Origin: Psychroflexus maritimus
GTDB taxonomy: Bacteria; Bacteroidota; Bacteroidia; Flavobacteriales; Flavobacteriaceae
Direction: 5' to 3'
Length of the DNA stretch: 56,647 nt
NCBI RefSeq assembly: GCF_011089875.1
Contig: NZ_JAANAS010000037.1
Location: 1 to 56,647 of the forward strand
The notes beneath the pieces were generated by a model, which had not been told where the DNA came from, ran no database searches, and saw only the letters and a program-made list of their open reading frames with translations. The position numbers were made by a program, and so were the translations under genes. This document shows positions 43,392 through 52,497 of the stretch, one piece after another (within the stretch, counting starts at the first letter, position 1; every line of letters starts with the position of its first letter).

Positions 43392-43413
43392 CTAATTTAT
43401 AATGTTGGAGGGA

Positions 43414-44649
43414 TTACAACTCTAAGGCTTTTTTTACATCTCCATCCATAAGTAATTCTTCTGGATTTTCTAGTGCTTCTTTTACTTCTACTAAGAAACC
43501 AACCGATTCTCTACCATCAATAATTCGGTGGTCATAAGAGAGAGCTAGGTACATCATAGGTAAAATCACTACTTTACCATCAACCGCCATTGGGCGTTCA
43601 ACAATATTATGCATTCCTAAAATACCACTTTGTGGTGGGTTTATAATAGGAGTTGACATCATAGAGCCAAAAACACCTCCGTTGGAAATGGTAAAAGTTC
43701 CGCCAGTCATTTCATCAACTGTAATTTTTCCATCTCTAGCGCGGGTTGCTAAGCGTTTTACTTCTTGTTCAACTCCTCTAAAACTCAGGTTTTCTGCATT
43801 TCTCATAACAGGAACCATTAAACCTTTTGGTCCAGAAACGGCAATACTTATATCTTTGTAGTCATAAGTAATCATTTCTTTACCGTCCACCATCGAGTTA
43901 ACCGATGGAAACTTTTCTAAGGCACGCACCACTGCTAAAGTGAAGAATGACATAAAGCCTAAACTAACTCCGTGCTTTTCTTTAAATTCTTCTTTGTATT
44001 GCTTTCTAAGGTCAAAAATTGGCTTCATGTTAGCTTCGTTGAAAGTAGTTAGCATAGCCGTTTCGTTCTTTGCACTTACCAAACGCTCTGCAACTTTTCT
44101 TCTAAGCATAGACATTTTAGACCTTGATTCGCTTCGTTTTCCAGTGCCTGGCGATCCCATAGAAGGTTTTCCTTTGGCTTGAACGGCGTCTTCTTTGGTA
44201 ATTCTGCCATCTCTACCTGTTCCTTTAACCTCTTTAGGATTGATTCCTTTTTCGTCTAAGGTCTTCTTTGCAGCAGGCGAAGGTGTTCCAGAAGCATAAG
44301 TTTCAGCCTCCTCCTTCCCTTCCGAAGGAGAGGAGTTTTTAGATTCTTCCTCTTTAGAAGACTCTTCTTGTTCTTCCCCTTTAGGGGAGTTAGAGGGGGC
44401 TTCTGGTTTTTCTGCATCAGTATCAATAAGACAAACTACTTCACCTACTTCTACCACATCGCCTTCTTCTGCTTTTAGCGTAATAATACCACTTGCTTCT
44501 GCAGGTAATTCTAAGGTTGCTTTGTCTGAATCTACTTCAGCTATTGCTTGATCTTTCTCCACGTAGTCGCCATCTTGGACTAACCATTCTGCGATTTCTA
44601 CTTCGCTAATTGACTCGCCCGGTGAAGGGACTTTCATTTCTAAAGCCAT
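43414..44649 (-). CDS. odhB: 2-oxoglutarate dehydrogenase E2 (dihydrolipoyl succinyltransferase)
   Basis: The 411-residue E2 enzyme transfers the succinyl group to CoA in the TCA cycle. Residues 1-78 form a lipoyl domain with the lipoylated Lys43 ([10 protein letters not shown]). A Glu/Ser/Lys-rich linker (80-120) follows, then the E1/E3-binding domain (about 120-165), then the catalytic domain with [12 protein letters not shown]. The linker DNA contains two REP-like palindromes (44306-44336 and 44371-44402) that are read in frame. sucA lies 22 bases upstream. Confidence 0.96.
   Translation of the reverse strand: MALEMKVPSPGESISEVEIAEWLVQDGDYVEKDQAIAEVDSDKATLELPAEASGIITLKAEEGDVVEVGEVVCLIDTDAEKPEAPSNSPKGEEQEESSKEEESKNSSPSEGKEEAETYASGTPSPAAKKTLDEKGINPKEVKGTGRDGRITKEDAVQAKGKPSMGSPGTGKRSESRSKMSMLRRKVAERLVSAKNETAMLTTFNEANMKPIFDLRKQYKEEFKEKHGVSLGFMSFFTLAVVRALEKFPSVNSMVDGKEMITYDYKDISIAVSGPKGLMVPVMRNAENLSFRGVEQEVKRLATRARDGKITVDEMTGGTFTISNGGVFGSMMSTPIINPPQSGILGMHNIVERPMAVDGKVVILPMMYLALSYDHRIIDGRESVGFLVEVKEALENPEELLMDGDVKKALEL
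44306..44336 (-). repeat. REP-like palindrome inside the odhB linker, copy A
   Basis: On the coding strand an imperfect palindrome (CTCCTTC with GAAGGAG plus flanking CTCCT/AGGAG) is translated as part of the linker around SPSEGK (107-112). Its GC-richness differs from the AT-rich genes nearby. It begins with AACTCC, like copy B. Confidence 0.45.
44371..44402 (-). repeat. REP-like palindrome inside the odhB linker, copy B
   Basis: CCCCT-TT-AGGGG (44376-44387) forms a palindrome within a GC-rich stretch that, on the coding strand, reads CCCCCTCTAACTCCCCTAAA followed by GGGG. It is translated around NSPKGEE (residues 87-93) of the linker. This string resembles dispersed intergenic repeats I recall from other flavobacterial genomes. 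Confidence 0.5.
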
Positions 44650-44671
44650 AATCTATGAATTTCTAAATCTT

Positions 44672-47473
44672 TTATTTTTTATCTTTTTTATAATCTATAA
44701 CGCAGTTATTTTTAGACTTGTCAAACACATAGTCAATAACTTCATTGTGTCGTTTCTCAAAACGCGCTGAACTTCCTGCCGCCGGAGAGCCGTAAAATCT
44801 TCTACTACAAACCCTAAAGTCGGCTACCTCTGGAAACTGAATCAACAAATGAGAGTAAGCTCCCATATTTCTTGGTTCTTCCTGTGCCCAGACAAATTCT
44901 TCTGCGTTTTTATATTTCTTCATCAGCTTTTTCATTTCCTCTTTCGGAATAGGAAAAAGTTGTTCTAACCTAACAAGAGCTAGGTCTTTTCGGTCTTCTT
45001 CTTCTTTTCGTTTAAGTAAATCGTAATAAAATTTACCCATACAGAACACCACCGATTTTACCTCTTTTACTTTCGCTTTTGGATCGTCAATTAGCATTTG
45101 GAAACCTCCGTTAGCCAATTCTTCCTTAGTTGAAGTTACCTTTGGATGACGCAATAAGCTTTTTGGAGTAAATACAACTAATGGTTTTCTAAAGTTGATT
45201 TTTAGTTGTCTTCTTAATAAGTGGAATAAATTGGCTGGTGTAGTACAGTTGGCAACAAACATATTGTCTTTGGCACAGAGTTGTAAATACCTTTCCATTC
45301 TTGCTGAAGAGTGTTCAGAACCTTGGCCTTCATAGCCGTGCGGCAACAATAACACCAAACCATTTTGAGTTTTCCATTTGTCTTCAGCTGAAGAAATATA
45401 TTGGTCAATCATGATTTGGGCTCCGTTAGAGAAATCGCCAAATTGCGCTTCCCAAATACTTAGTGTTTTTGGGCTTGCCATGGCGTAACCATAATCAAAA
45501 CCAACCACTGCATATTCTGAAAGTAAGGAGTTGTATATATAAAACTTCGCTTCTTCGTTTATTTGATTATGAGGTACAATTTCTTCCTCACTGTCCTCCA
45601 CTTTAATTACGGCATGTCTGTGTGAAAACGTTCCTCGCTCAACATCTTGCCCTGTAATTCTAACATCGTGCCCTTCTTTTAGCAAGGTAGCGTAAGCTAG
45701 TAATTCGCCCATGGCCCAATCTAGCTCATTTTTTTCAAAGAACATTTTGTTTCTATTCTCAAACAAACGCGCTGTTTTGCGCATTATTTTTTTATCCTCT
45801 GGAAGTTTGGTTATCAGTTTGGCTAATTTAGTAAGTTCGTCTAAATCAAATTTAGTATTTACATCGGCCATCATATCTTCGCGATCGCCATAGCTAAAGT
45901 CATTCCATTCTTCTTGTAAAATGGGAATTACTTGAGCTTTTTCTTCCTGCTTAGCTTTATCAAATTCCTCTTCTAATTTAGATTTATAGTTGCTTTCTAA
46001 TTGTTGAACAAAATCATCGTCAACAATACCTTCTTTTTTCAGTTGTTCAACGTAAATATCTCTAGGATTATCATGTTTAGAAATGGCTTTGTATAATTTA
46101 GGTTGAGTAAATCTTGGTTCATCCCCTTCGTTATGTCCATATTTTCGATAACCTAACAAGTCAATAAATACATCTTTACCAAATTTCATTCGGTATTCTA
46201 ATGCAAAATTCATGGCGTGAACCACAGCTTCAACATCATCGGCATTGACATGAAGTACGGGAGATAAAGTTACTTTACCTACATCGGTACAATAGGTGGA
46301 AGAACGTCCGTCAATATAATTGGTTGTAAAACCAATTTGATTATTGACCACAATGTGAATGGTTCCTTGTGTTTTGTATCCATCTAATTGAGCCATTTGA
46401 ACAATTTCATAGGCAATACCTTGTCCTGAAATTGCGGCATCTCCATGAACAACAATGGGAAGTACATTTTGCTCTTCGCCTAAATGATGATCGTCTTGTT
46501 TAGCTCTAGCCAAACCTTGAACAACGGCACCAACAGTTTCTAAGTGAGATGGGTTAGGTGCTATATTTAAATTGATTTTCTTGCCAGAATCGGTTTCTCT
46601 TTCAGAGGTCCATCCTAGGTGATATTTTACATCACCATCAAAACCTTCCATTTCATAATCTTTTCCGGCAAATTCATTAAAGATGCTTTTAGGATCTTTG
46701 CCAAAGATATTGGCTAAGGTGTTTAAACGACCACGGTGGGCCATTCCCATCACAAATTCTTTAACTCCTTTGTTGGCAGCACCTTCAATTAAAGCGTCTA
46801 AGGCAGGGATTAAACTTTCGTTTCCTTCTAAAGAAAAACGCTTTTGTCCCACGTAACTTTTGTGTAAGAAAGATTCAAAAGTAACCGCTTCATTTAGTTT
46901 TCTTAAAATGTTTTTCTTTTCATCTTTAGAAAAATTAGGTTGATTTTGGTTGTGGTATATTTTATCTTGAATCCATTTTACTTCCTCAGGTTTTCTGATA
47001 TAGGCAAATTCAACACCAATAGAATCACAGAATACGTTTTCAAGGAATTCGATGATTTTTTTGAGCGATGCTTTGCCAATGCCAATTAATTCACCAGCTT
47101 CAAATTCGGTAGTTAGGTCTGAAGACGAAAGTCCAAAATTCTCTATAGCTAATTTTGGTTGGTATTGTCTTCGCTCACGAACGGGATTAGTTTTAGTGAA
47201 CAAGTGACCACGGTGGCGATAGCCATCAATTAAATTAATTACCTGAAATTCTTTTTGTACATTATCAGGAACTTCTACTGTTTTGGTTTTATTGGTTTCT
47301 GTGTCTCTTACAACTACTTCTTCTACAAATCCATTTTCTTGCATGCCTAAATCAAAACCTTGGAAAAAGGCTCTCCAGCTTGGCTCAATACTATCTGGGT
47401 TTTGTAAATATTGGTCGTATAAATGAGAAAGGTGCGAAGGATGCACTGCATTTAGAAATGAAAATTGGTCCAT
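44672..47473 (-). CDS. sucA: 2-oxoglutarate dehydrogenase E1
   Basis: The 933-residue thiamine-diphosphate enzyme decarboxylates 2-oxoglutarate and passes the succinyl group to OdhB. The N-terminus (SHLYDQYLQNPDSIEPSWRAFF) is typical for the peripheral E2-binding segment. Catalytic regions include HRGRLNTLANIFGK, GHNEGDEPRFTQP, VHGDAAISGQG and GQDVERGTFSHRHAV. The C-terminus (RRFYGSPAAGSSARFEKRHN) is conserved. It forms an operon with odhB and has a full promoter upstream. Confidence 0.97.
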   Translation of the reverse strand: MDQFSFLNAVHPSHLSHLYDQYLQNPDSIEPSWRAFFQGFDLGMQENGFVEEVVVRDTETNKTKTVEVPDNVQKEFQVINLIDGYRHRGHLFTKTNPVRERRQYQPKLAIENFGLSSSDLTTEFEAGELIGIGKASLKKIIEFLENVFCDSIGVEFAYIRKPEEVKWIQDKIYHNQNQPNFSKDEKKNILRKLNEAVTFESFLHKSYVGQKRFSLEGNESLIPALDALIEGAANKGVKEFVMGMAHRGRLNTLANIFGKDPKSIFNEFAGKDYEMEGFDGDVKYHLGWTSERETDSGKKINLNIAPNPSHLETVGAVVQGLARAKQDDHHLGEEQNVLPIVVHGDAAISGQGIAYEIVQMAQLDGYKTQGTIHIVVNNQIGFTTNYIDGRSSTYCTDVGKVTLSPVLHVNADDVEAVVHAMNFALEYRMKFGKDVFIDLLGYRKYGHNEGDEPRFTQPKLYKAISKHDNPRDIYVEQLKKEGIVDDDFVQQLESNYKSKLEEEFDKAKQEEKAQVIPILQEEWNDFSYGDREDMMADVNTKFDLDELTKLAKLITKLPEDKKIMRKTARLFENRNKMFFEKNELDWAMGELLAYATLLKEGHDVRITGQDVERGTFSHRHAVIKVEDSEEEIVPHNQINEEAKFYIYNSLLSEYAVVGFDYGYAMASPKTLSIWEAQFGDFSNGAQIMIDQYISSAEDKWKTQNGLVLLLPHGYEGQGSEHSSARMERYLQLCAKDNMFVANCTTPANLFHLLRRQLKINFRKPLVVFTPKSLLRHPKVTSTKEELANGGFQMLIDDPKAKVKEVKSVVFCMGKFYYDLLKRKEEEDRKDLALVRLEQLFPIPKEEMKKLMKKYKNAEEFVWAQEEPRNMGAYSHLLIQFPEVADFRVCSRRFYGSPAAGSSARFEKRHNEVIDYVFDKSKNNCVIDYKKDKK

Positions 47474-47505
47474 ATAAGGAATTACTATTTCTGTTTTATA
47501 TGAAG

Positions 47506-47535
47506 CAAATTTACAACATTAGATTCATCTAACAA
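47506..47535 (-). promoter_or_regulatory. Promoter of sucA-odhB
   Basis: On the minus strand TTG (47535-47533), 19 bases and TAAATTTG (47513-47506) match the Bacteroidota promoter, 33 bases before the sucA start. Confidence 0.72.
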
Positions 47536-47772
47536 CAACACTTTAACAAATATTGAAAGCTAGGTTTGTTTTTCTTAAAATGATAAAATAAGCCCTGTTT
47601 TTTTGCTGAAATTGAATTTAAAATCGCTAGAATTATCAAGTTTTAATTATTTACTCTACTAATTGCTGTGTTTTAGATTGCTAAACAGGCACAACTATAA
47701 GCTTTGAGTAGAAGACTTATTGATTGCACCTTTAATGGATATATTTAACCAAATGTTCAATTTTCTTTTTTC
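47536..47772. other. Intergenic region between sucA and fbp
   Basis: Apart from the sucA promoter (47506-47535) I see no gene, strong hairpin or repeat in this AT-rich stretch of the 299-base gap (47474-47772). No terminator is obvious after fbp. Confidence 0.6.
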
Positions 47773-48792
47773 TTATCTCTCTGCTTCGGCCATCATTTTC
47801 TCTGCTTTTTCTACCATTTTGGTACTTCCGCAGAAAAAAGGAACTCGTTCGTGAAGTTCGCTGGGTTTGATGTCTAATATCCGATGAAAACCATTACTGG
47901 CTTTACCCCCTGCTTGTTCTGCTAGAAAAGCCATTGGATTACATTCGTAAAGCAAGCGTAATTTACCGTTGTTTGCCTTAGAGCTTTTTGGATAAATATA
48001 GATTCCTCCTTTAATTAAGTTTCTGTGGAAATCTGAAACCAAAGAGCCAATGTAACGGGCGGTGTAAGGTGTTTTTCCGTTTTCTTCGTCTTCTAATTGA
48101 CAGTATTTAATATAATCTTTTACTCCTTGAGGAAAATGTACATAATTCCCTTCATTGATGGAATAAATTTGTCCTTCCTCAGGGATTTTCATGTTCGGAT
48201 GACTTAAATAATACGTACCAATAGCCGGGTTTAATGTAAAACCGTTTACCCCATGTCCTGTTGAATAAACCAACATAGTTGAAGTGCCGTAAATAATGTA
48301 ACCGGCGGCTACTTGTTGATTCCCTGGCTGAAGAAAATCTTCCATTTCTACTGGCTGACCAATAGGCGTAACCCGTCTGTAGATGGAAAAGATGGTTCCA
48401 ACGGAAACGTTTACATCAATGTTTGAACTTCCATCTAAGGGGTCCATTAAAACCACGTATTTGTTGTTATGTTTTTCGTTATGCCCTTGAATGGTGATGT
48501 AATTATCGTTTTCTTCTGAAGCAATTCCACAAACAATTTCGCGGTTAATGAGGGTTTGAATGAATTTTTCATTGGCATAGACATCTAGTTTTTTTTGATC
48601 TTCGCCTTGTACGTTTGTTTCCCCAACTTCGCCAACAATATCAACTAAACCGGCTTTGTTTACCTCGTGGTTTACTACTTTAGCAGCCAAGCGAATAGAG
48701 TTGATTAATCGTGATAATTCTCCTGATGAATATTTAAAAGATTCTTGATGCCCAATAATAAACTCACCTAAGGTTTGATTGGTTTTTGTCAT
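47773..48792 (-). CDS. fbp: Fructose-1,6-bisphosphatase, class 1
   Basis: FBPase (339 residues) removes the 1-phosphate in gluconeogenesis. The metal site is seen in CGIASEEND and [21 protein letters not shown]-like [10 protein letters not shown], with substrate binding near [23 protein letters not shown] at 48792 is chosen; an upstream in-frame TTG at 48831 would place the start before the promoter's -7 element (48821-48828). Confidence 0.96.
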   Translation of the reverse strand: MTKTNQTLGEFIIGHQESFKYSSGELSRLINSIRLAAKVVNHEVNKAGLVDIVGEVGETNVQGEDQKKLDVYANEKFIQTLINREIVCGIASEENDNYITIQGHNEKHNNKYVVLMDPLDGSSNIDVNVSVGTIFSIYRRVTPIGQPVEMEDFLQPGNQQVAAGYIIYGTSTMLVYSTGHGVNGFTLNPAIGTYYLSHPNMKIPEEGQIYSINEGNYVHFPQGVKDYIKYCQLEDEENGKTPYTARYIGSLVSDFHRNLIKGGIYIYPKSSKANNGKLRLLYECNPMAFLAEQAGGKASNGFHRILDIKPSELHERVPFFCGSTKMVEKAEKMMAEAER

Positions 48793-48820
48793 AATTGCTA
48801 TATCGTTGTAGTTGATAGCG

Positions 48821-48850
48821 CAAAAATACAAAAGAAATCTTAAGAGGCAA
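48821..48850 (-). promoter_or_regulatory. Promoter of fbp
   Basis: On the minus strand TTG (48850-48848), 19 bases and TATTTTTG (48828-48821) match the consensus, 28 bases before the fbp ATG. Confidence 0.75.
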
Positions 48851-48964
48851 GTTTTTCTGAATGCAGTTCTTATCTAAATTCAGTTTTATTTTACCCCTTT
48901 AAAAATTTAGGCATTGAGGCCATTTGAAACATTGTTCCAGTCTTTAAAACTGAAGCAACAAAGA

Positions 48965-49936
48965 TTAAGAGGTTGAAGCTACTAGCTTTAATATATACAT
49001 GTAAATAGGAAACCCAAGGCTAATATTAATAGGAAAAGTAATGGCTAAAGCCATAGGTAAATAGATGCCGGGATTCGATTTAGGGGCAACTACGCGCATG
49101 GCGGCAGGAACCGCAATATAGGATGCACTTGCTGCTAAAATGCTAAGTAAAAATCGATCGCCTAAGCTATCAATAAAAAAGGAACTTATTAGCGCGGTTA
49201 AAGTACCGTTTACAAATGGTAAACCAATAGCTAAATACAAATTTGAAAATCCAGTTTTGAAGAAATCTGAAAGTTTTCTCCCGCTTTGTATGCCCATATC
49301 TAATAAAAAAACAGCTAAAAAGCCTTTAAAGATATCTGTAGTAAATGGCTCAATACCTCTTGCATGTTCTTCGCTAGCAAGAAAACCTATAACTAAACTA
49401 CCTAAAATAAGTAAGACACTACTGTTGGTTAAAGCATGGTGAAGTACTTGTTTAGTTTTTACTGTTGTACTTTCTACTGAATACTGCTTAATTAAAAACA
49501 TTCCTACAATTATTGCTGGCGCTTCCATAAAAGCCATCGTTGCTACCATATGACCTCCAAATGAAATATCTAAAATTTCTAAGTAGCTTACTGCAGTGAC
49601 AAAAGTTACCGCACTAATAGATCCGTAGGCGGCAGCAACAGCTCCAGCATTTTCAGTACCAAGTCGCTTTTTTACCAAGAAAAAAACATACAAAGGAACA
49701 ATAGCCGAAAGCAGAATACCAAAAATGATAGCTCCGCTAACCTGAAAGTTAAAATCGCTATGAGCCAATTCTTGCCCCCCTTTAAATCCGATAGCAAATA
49801 ATAAGTAAAGTGAAATAAACTTCGACGAACTATCTGGTATAGCTAAATCGCTTTTTAATTTAACGGCTAAAATTCCTAATATAAAAAATAAAAGGGCGGG
49901 GTTGGTAATGTTGTCAATAAGTAAATTTAGATTCAT
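48965..49936 (-). CDS. sbtA: Sodium-dependent bicarbonate permease, SbtA family
   Basis: The 323-residue protein has about ten membrane segments in two inverted halves; FILGILAVKLKSDLAIPD, LLFAIGFKGGQEL, AYGSISAVTFVTAVSYLE and LLDMGIQSGRK fit the SbtA family, which takes up bicarbonate with Na+. The regulatory partner SbtB (PII-like) is not in the window. The gene follows icd on the same strand after 138 bases that contain a hairpin, and lacks a clear promoter of its own. In a heterotroph, imported bicarbonate could supply anaplerotic carboxylases. Confidence 0.87.
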   Translation of the reverse strand: MNLNLLIDNITNPALLFFILGILAVKLKSDLAIPDSSSKFISLYLLFAIGFKGGQELAHSDFNFQVSGAIIFGILLSAIVPLYVFFLVKKRLGTENAGAVAAAYGSISAVTFVTAVSYLEILDISFGGHMVATMAFMEAPAIIVGMFLIKQYSVESTTVKTKQVLHHALTNSSVLLILGSLVIGFLASEEHARGIEPFTTDIFKGFLAVFLLDMGIQSGRKLSDFFKTGFSNLYLAIGLPFVNGTLTALISSFFIDSLGDRFLLSILAASASYIAVPAAMRVVAPKSNPGIYLPMALAITFPINISLGFPIYMYILKLVASTS

Positions 49937-50006
49937 AATGTATGTTTAATTGTAAGCGTTTATATAAATTTATTTTTCTTTCATTATTGCCTCTGTTAAG
50001 ACAGCA

Positions 50007-50041
50007 AACAGCTCACTGTATGTGTTTTACAGAGAGCTGTT
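50007..50041 (-). terminator. Hairpin between icd and sbtA
   Basis: A 14-bp stem with one mismatch (50007-50020 with 50028-50041) and 7-base loop lies 34 bases past the icd stop. It is followed on the minus strand by only three T, so termination may be partial and some icd transcripts may continue into sbtA. Confidence 0.5.
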
Positions 50042-50074
50042 ATTTTATTCAGGTGGTTTTGCTTAGTCACCTTC

Positions 50075-51505
50075 TTATTGTCCTTGTCCTAATGAAAAGC
50101 CTCTTTTTCCTTCAAACGTATATAAGTTTTCTGTTTTTATGACGTCTATAGTATGATTGTTTAGTTGCCTGAGTAGTTCGATAATTTCTTCACGATTTAC
50201 CACAGCTTCATTGTCTTTCATAAATCTACAGCGCCAATGTTGCGTACAAAAAGTTTCTTCAAAACCTTGAGGCCAAACTTTTACCCCTCGGTTAGTAATC
50301 ATCACTAACTTTAGTTGATTTTCTGCCTTTTTTAATAATTCTGCCATTTTATTTGGATTCACATCAGCATCAGTAAAAACATCTATTCCTACAAGTTCTT
50401 TCTTTTTTGGTGCTACTTGACTAGCCTTTGGAACGTCAAAACTTGTGTTTTTACTGTAATTTACAATAGGTAAAAACGCAGGAACTTTTCCTAAGTTTTC
50501 AATAATGGCTTCGGCAAACTCTTTAGTGCCTAATTTTTCTTTACTTGTTCCAGCTTTGTATATATCGGCGGTATGTTTTCCTTCTTCAATAGTTTTGGAC
50601 CATGCATTATGTATTTGCTCTGCAGCCTTTCCTTCTCCAATATGTTTAAGCATCAAAATAGCACCTTGCAGCAAACCTGTTGGGTTGGCCATGTTTTGTC
50701 CAGCAATATCTGGAGCCGACCCATGAATAGCTTCAAACATAGCGCAGTTTTCTCCAATATTAGAAGATCCTGCTAAACCAACAGACCCTGTAATTTGCGC
50801 AGCAATATCTGAGATAATGTCACCATATAAATTAGGCATCACTATTACATCAAAATCTTCGGGTGTTTCAGCTACTTTTGCTGCACCAATATCAACAATC
50901 CAGTGTTCGCTTTTTAGGCTAGGGTACTCTTTTGCTATCTCAGTAAACATTTGATGAAACAAACCATCGGTCTGTTTCATAATATTATCTTTGGTAAAGC
51001 AAGTTACTTTTTTCCTGTTATTAGCTTTGGCGTATTCAAATGCGTAGCGAATAATTTTCTCGCAACCCGGAACAGAAATGAGTTTTAAGCATTGAACAAC
51101 ATCATTGGTTTGTTGATGCTCTATACCTGCATAAAGGTCTTCTTCGTTCTCACGAACAATCACAAGGTCCATGATGGGATGCTTTGTCTCAACATAAGGA
51201 TGTAAGCTTTTGCAAGGCCGAATATTAGCATATAAACCAAGAGTTTTTCTTAAAGTTACGTTTAAGCTTTTGTATCCTTTTCCTTGTGGCGTAGTAATAG
51301 GCGCCTTTAAAAGCACCTTATTCTTTCTAATACACTTCCAAGCTGCTGGCGAAATACCCGAAGTAAAGCCAGCTAAGTAAGCCTCTTTGCCCACTTCAAT
51401 TTCCTCAAATTTTAATTGAACCCCAGAAGCTTTTAAGATTTGTAAAGTAGCTTCCATAATTTCAGGACCAATTCCGTCTCCTTTTGCAATAGTTATGGTT
51501 TTCAT
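50075..51505 (-). CDS. icd: Isocitrate dehydrogenase, with C-terminal extension
   Basis: The 476-residue enzyme oxidises isocitrate to 2-oxoglutarate and CO2. Residues 1-340 form the catalytic domain of the isocitrate/isopropylmalate dehydrogenase family: GDGIGPEIMEATL, RENEEDLYAGIEH and VMPNLYGDIISDIAAQITGSVGLAGS with the metal-binding Asp residues. The last 120 or so residues (KKELVGIDVFTDADVNPNKM onwards) form the extra domain known from the Thermus-type enzyme (496 residues). Cofactor (NADP or NAD) is not certain. It is divergent from the LysR gene, with a shared palindrome between. Confidence 0.9.
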   Translation of the reverse strand: MKTITIAKGDGIGPEIMEATLQILKASGVQLKFEEIEVGKEAYLAGFTSGISPAAWKCIRKNKVLLKAPITTPQGKGYKSLNVTLRKTLGLYANIRPCKSLHPYVETKHPIMDLVIVRENEEDLYAGIEHQQTNDVVQCLKLISVPGCEKIIRYAFEYAKANNRKKVTCFTKDNIMKQTDGLFHQMFTEIAKEYPSLKSEHWIVDIGAAKVAETPEDFDVIVMPNLYGDIISDIAAQITGSVGLAGSSNIGENCAMFEAIHGSAPDIAGQNMANPTGLLQGAILMLKHIGEGKAAEQIHNAWSKTIEEGKHTADIYKAGTSKEKLGTKEFAEAIIENLGKVPAFLPIVNYSKNTSFDVPKASQVAPKKKELVGIDVFTDADVNPNKMAELLKKAENQLKLVMITNRGVKVWPQGFEETFCTQHWRCRFMKDNEAVVNREEIIELLRQLNNHTIDVIKTENLYTFEGKRGFSLGQGQ

Positions 51506-51526
51506 TTTTTTAATTTTTTTGCAAAT

Positions 51527-51544
51527 ATGTAATAAAAATTACAT
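51527..51544. promoter_or_regulatory. LysR-type box in the icd-lysR intergenic region
   Basis: ATGTAAT-AAAA-ATTACAT is a perfect inverted repeat and contains the T-N11-A pattern of LysR regulators. It overlaps the likely -7 region of icd (minus strand, CATATTTG at 51529-51522) and the -33 region of lysR, the standard place for autoregulation and control of the divergent target. Confidence 0.6.
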
Positions 51545-51555
51545 AAGTTTTTATT

Positions 51556-51563
51556 TATATTTG
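51556..51563 (+). promoter_or_regulatory. -7 element of the lysR gene
   Basis: TATATTTG fits TAnnTTTG, 27 bases before the start codon. A short inverted repeat (TTGT-TAT-ACAA) overlaps its 3' end. Confidence 0.5.
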
Positions 51564-51590
51564 TTATACAACACATAAACAAAATTATAT

Positions 51591-52490
51591 ATGAATATAA
51601 CCTTTAATCAGATTAGAGTGTTTACTACGGTAGTAGAGTGTAGTAGTATTACTAAGGCTTCAGAGAAACTTTATCTTTCACAACCGGCTGTTTCAATACA
51701 GTTGAGAAATTTTCAAGATCAATTTGAGATTCCTATTTATGAAATCATCAACAAAAAATTTAATCCGACTCCCTTTGGTTTAGAGATTTACGAATCATCG
51801 AAGGAAATTTTAAATCAAATTGAATTAATACAGCAAAAAAGTGCGGCCTTTTCAGGTTTGTTAAAAGGGCATCTTAAAATTTCTTCAGTTTCTACGGCCA
51901 AGTATGTCATTCCTTTTTTTGTGAGCCCCTTTGTAAAAAAACATTCAACGATCGATTTAGAAATTGAGGTGACCAATAAAAACAGTGTGGTTAAATCTTT
52001 AGAGCAAAATAAATCAGATTTTGCCATAGTTTCAACATTACCTAAAACCCTTGCCCTTGAAAAAATTGAACTTATGGATAACGAGCTTTTTTTAATTGCT
52101 CATAATGAAGTTAAAGAACGTGGTGCATCAGTGTTTAAACACCATCCTTTAATATTTCGGGAATTAGGCTCAGCCACCCGAACGGCGATGGAGAATTACC
52201 TTAAAAAGCAGCATATACTAGTCCAAACGAAGTACGAACTTTCTTCTAATGAAGCGGTAAAACAGGCTGTATTAGCCAATCTTGGAAGTAGTATAATGCC
52301 ATTAATAGGAATTAAAGACGATTTAGCCAAACAGCGGTTAAAAGTAATCCCACAAAAAGGACTTCCTATAAAATCGAAATGGTATGTAATTTGGCGAAGT
52401 GATAAAAAGTTAAGTCCAGTATCAAGTGCCTTTATTCGCTTCTTGAATGAGGAAAAAGAGCCCATCATCAAAAAACACTTTACAGCCTGA
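51591..52490 (+). CDS. LysR-family transcriptional regulator
   Basis: The 299-residue regulator has an N-terminal winged helix-turn-helix (about 1-60, with SSITKASEKLYLSQPAVSIQLRN-type recognition helix) and a C-terminal effector-binding domain (about 90-295, substrate-binding-protein fold). Its sequence in the effector domain (LVQ-type KYELSSNEAVKQAVLANLGSSIMP) looks closest to the CbbR/CysB-like group. It is divergent from icd, with a perfect LysR box between, so icd and possibly sbtA are its likely targets. The inducer is unknown. Confidence 0.9.
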   Translation: MNITFNQIRVFTTVVECSSITKASEKLYLSQPAVSIQLRNFQDQFEIPIYEIINKKFNPTPFGLEIYESSKEILNQIELIQQKSAAFSGLLKGHLKISSVSTAKYVIPFFVSPFVKKHSTIDLEIEVTNKNSVVKSLEQNKSDFAIVSTLPKTLALEKIELMDNELFLIAHNEVKERGASVFKHHPLIFRELGSATRTAMENYLKKQHILVQTKYELSSNEAVKQAVLANLGSSIMPLIGIKDDLAKQRLKVIPQKGLPIKSKWYVIWRSDKKLSPVSSAFIRFLNEEKEPIIKKHFTA

Positions 52491-52497
52491 TAATTTT

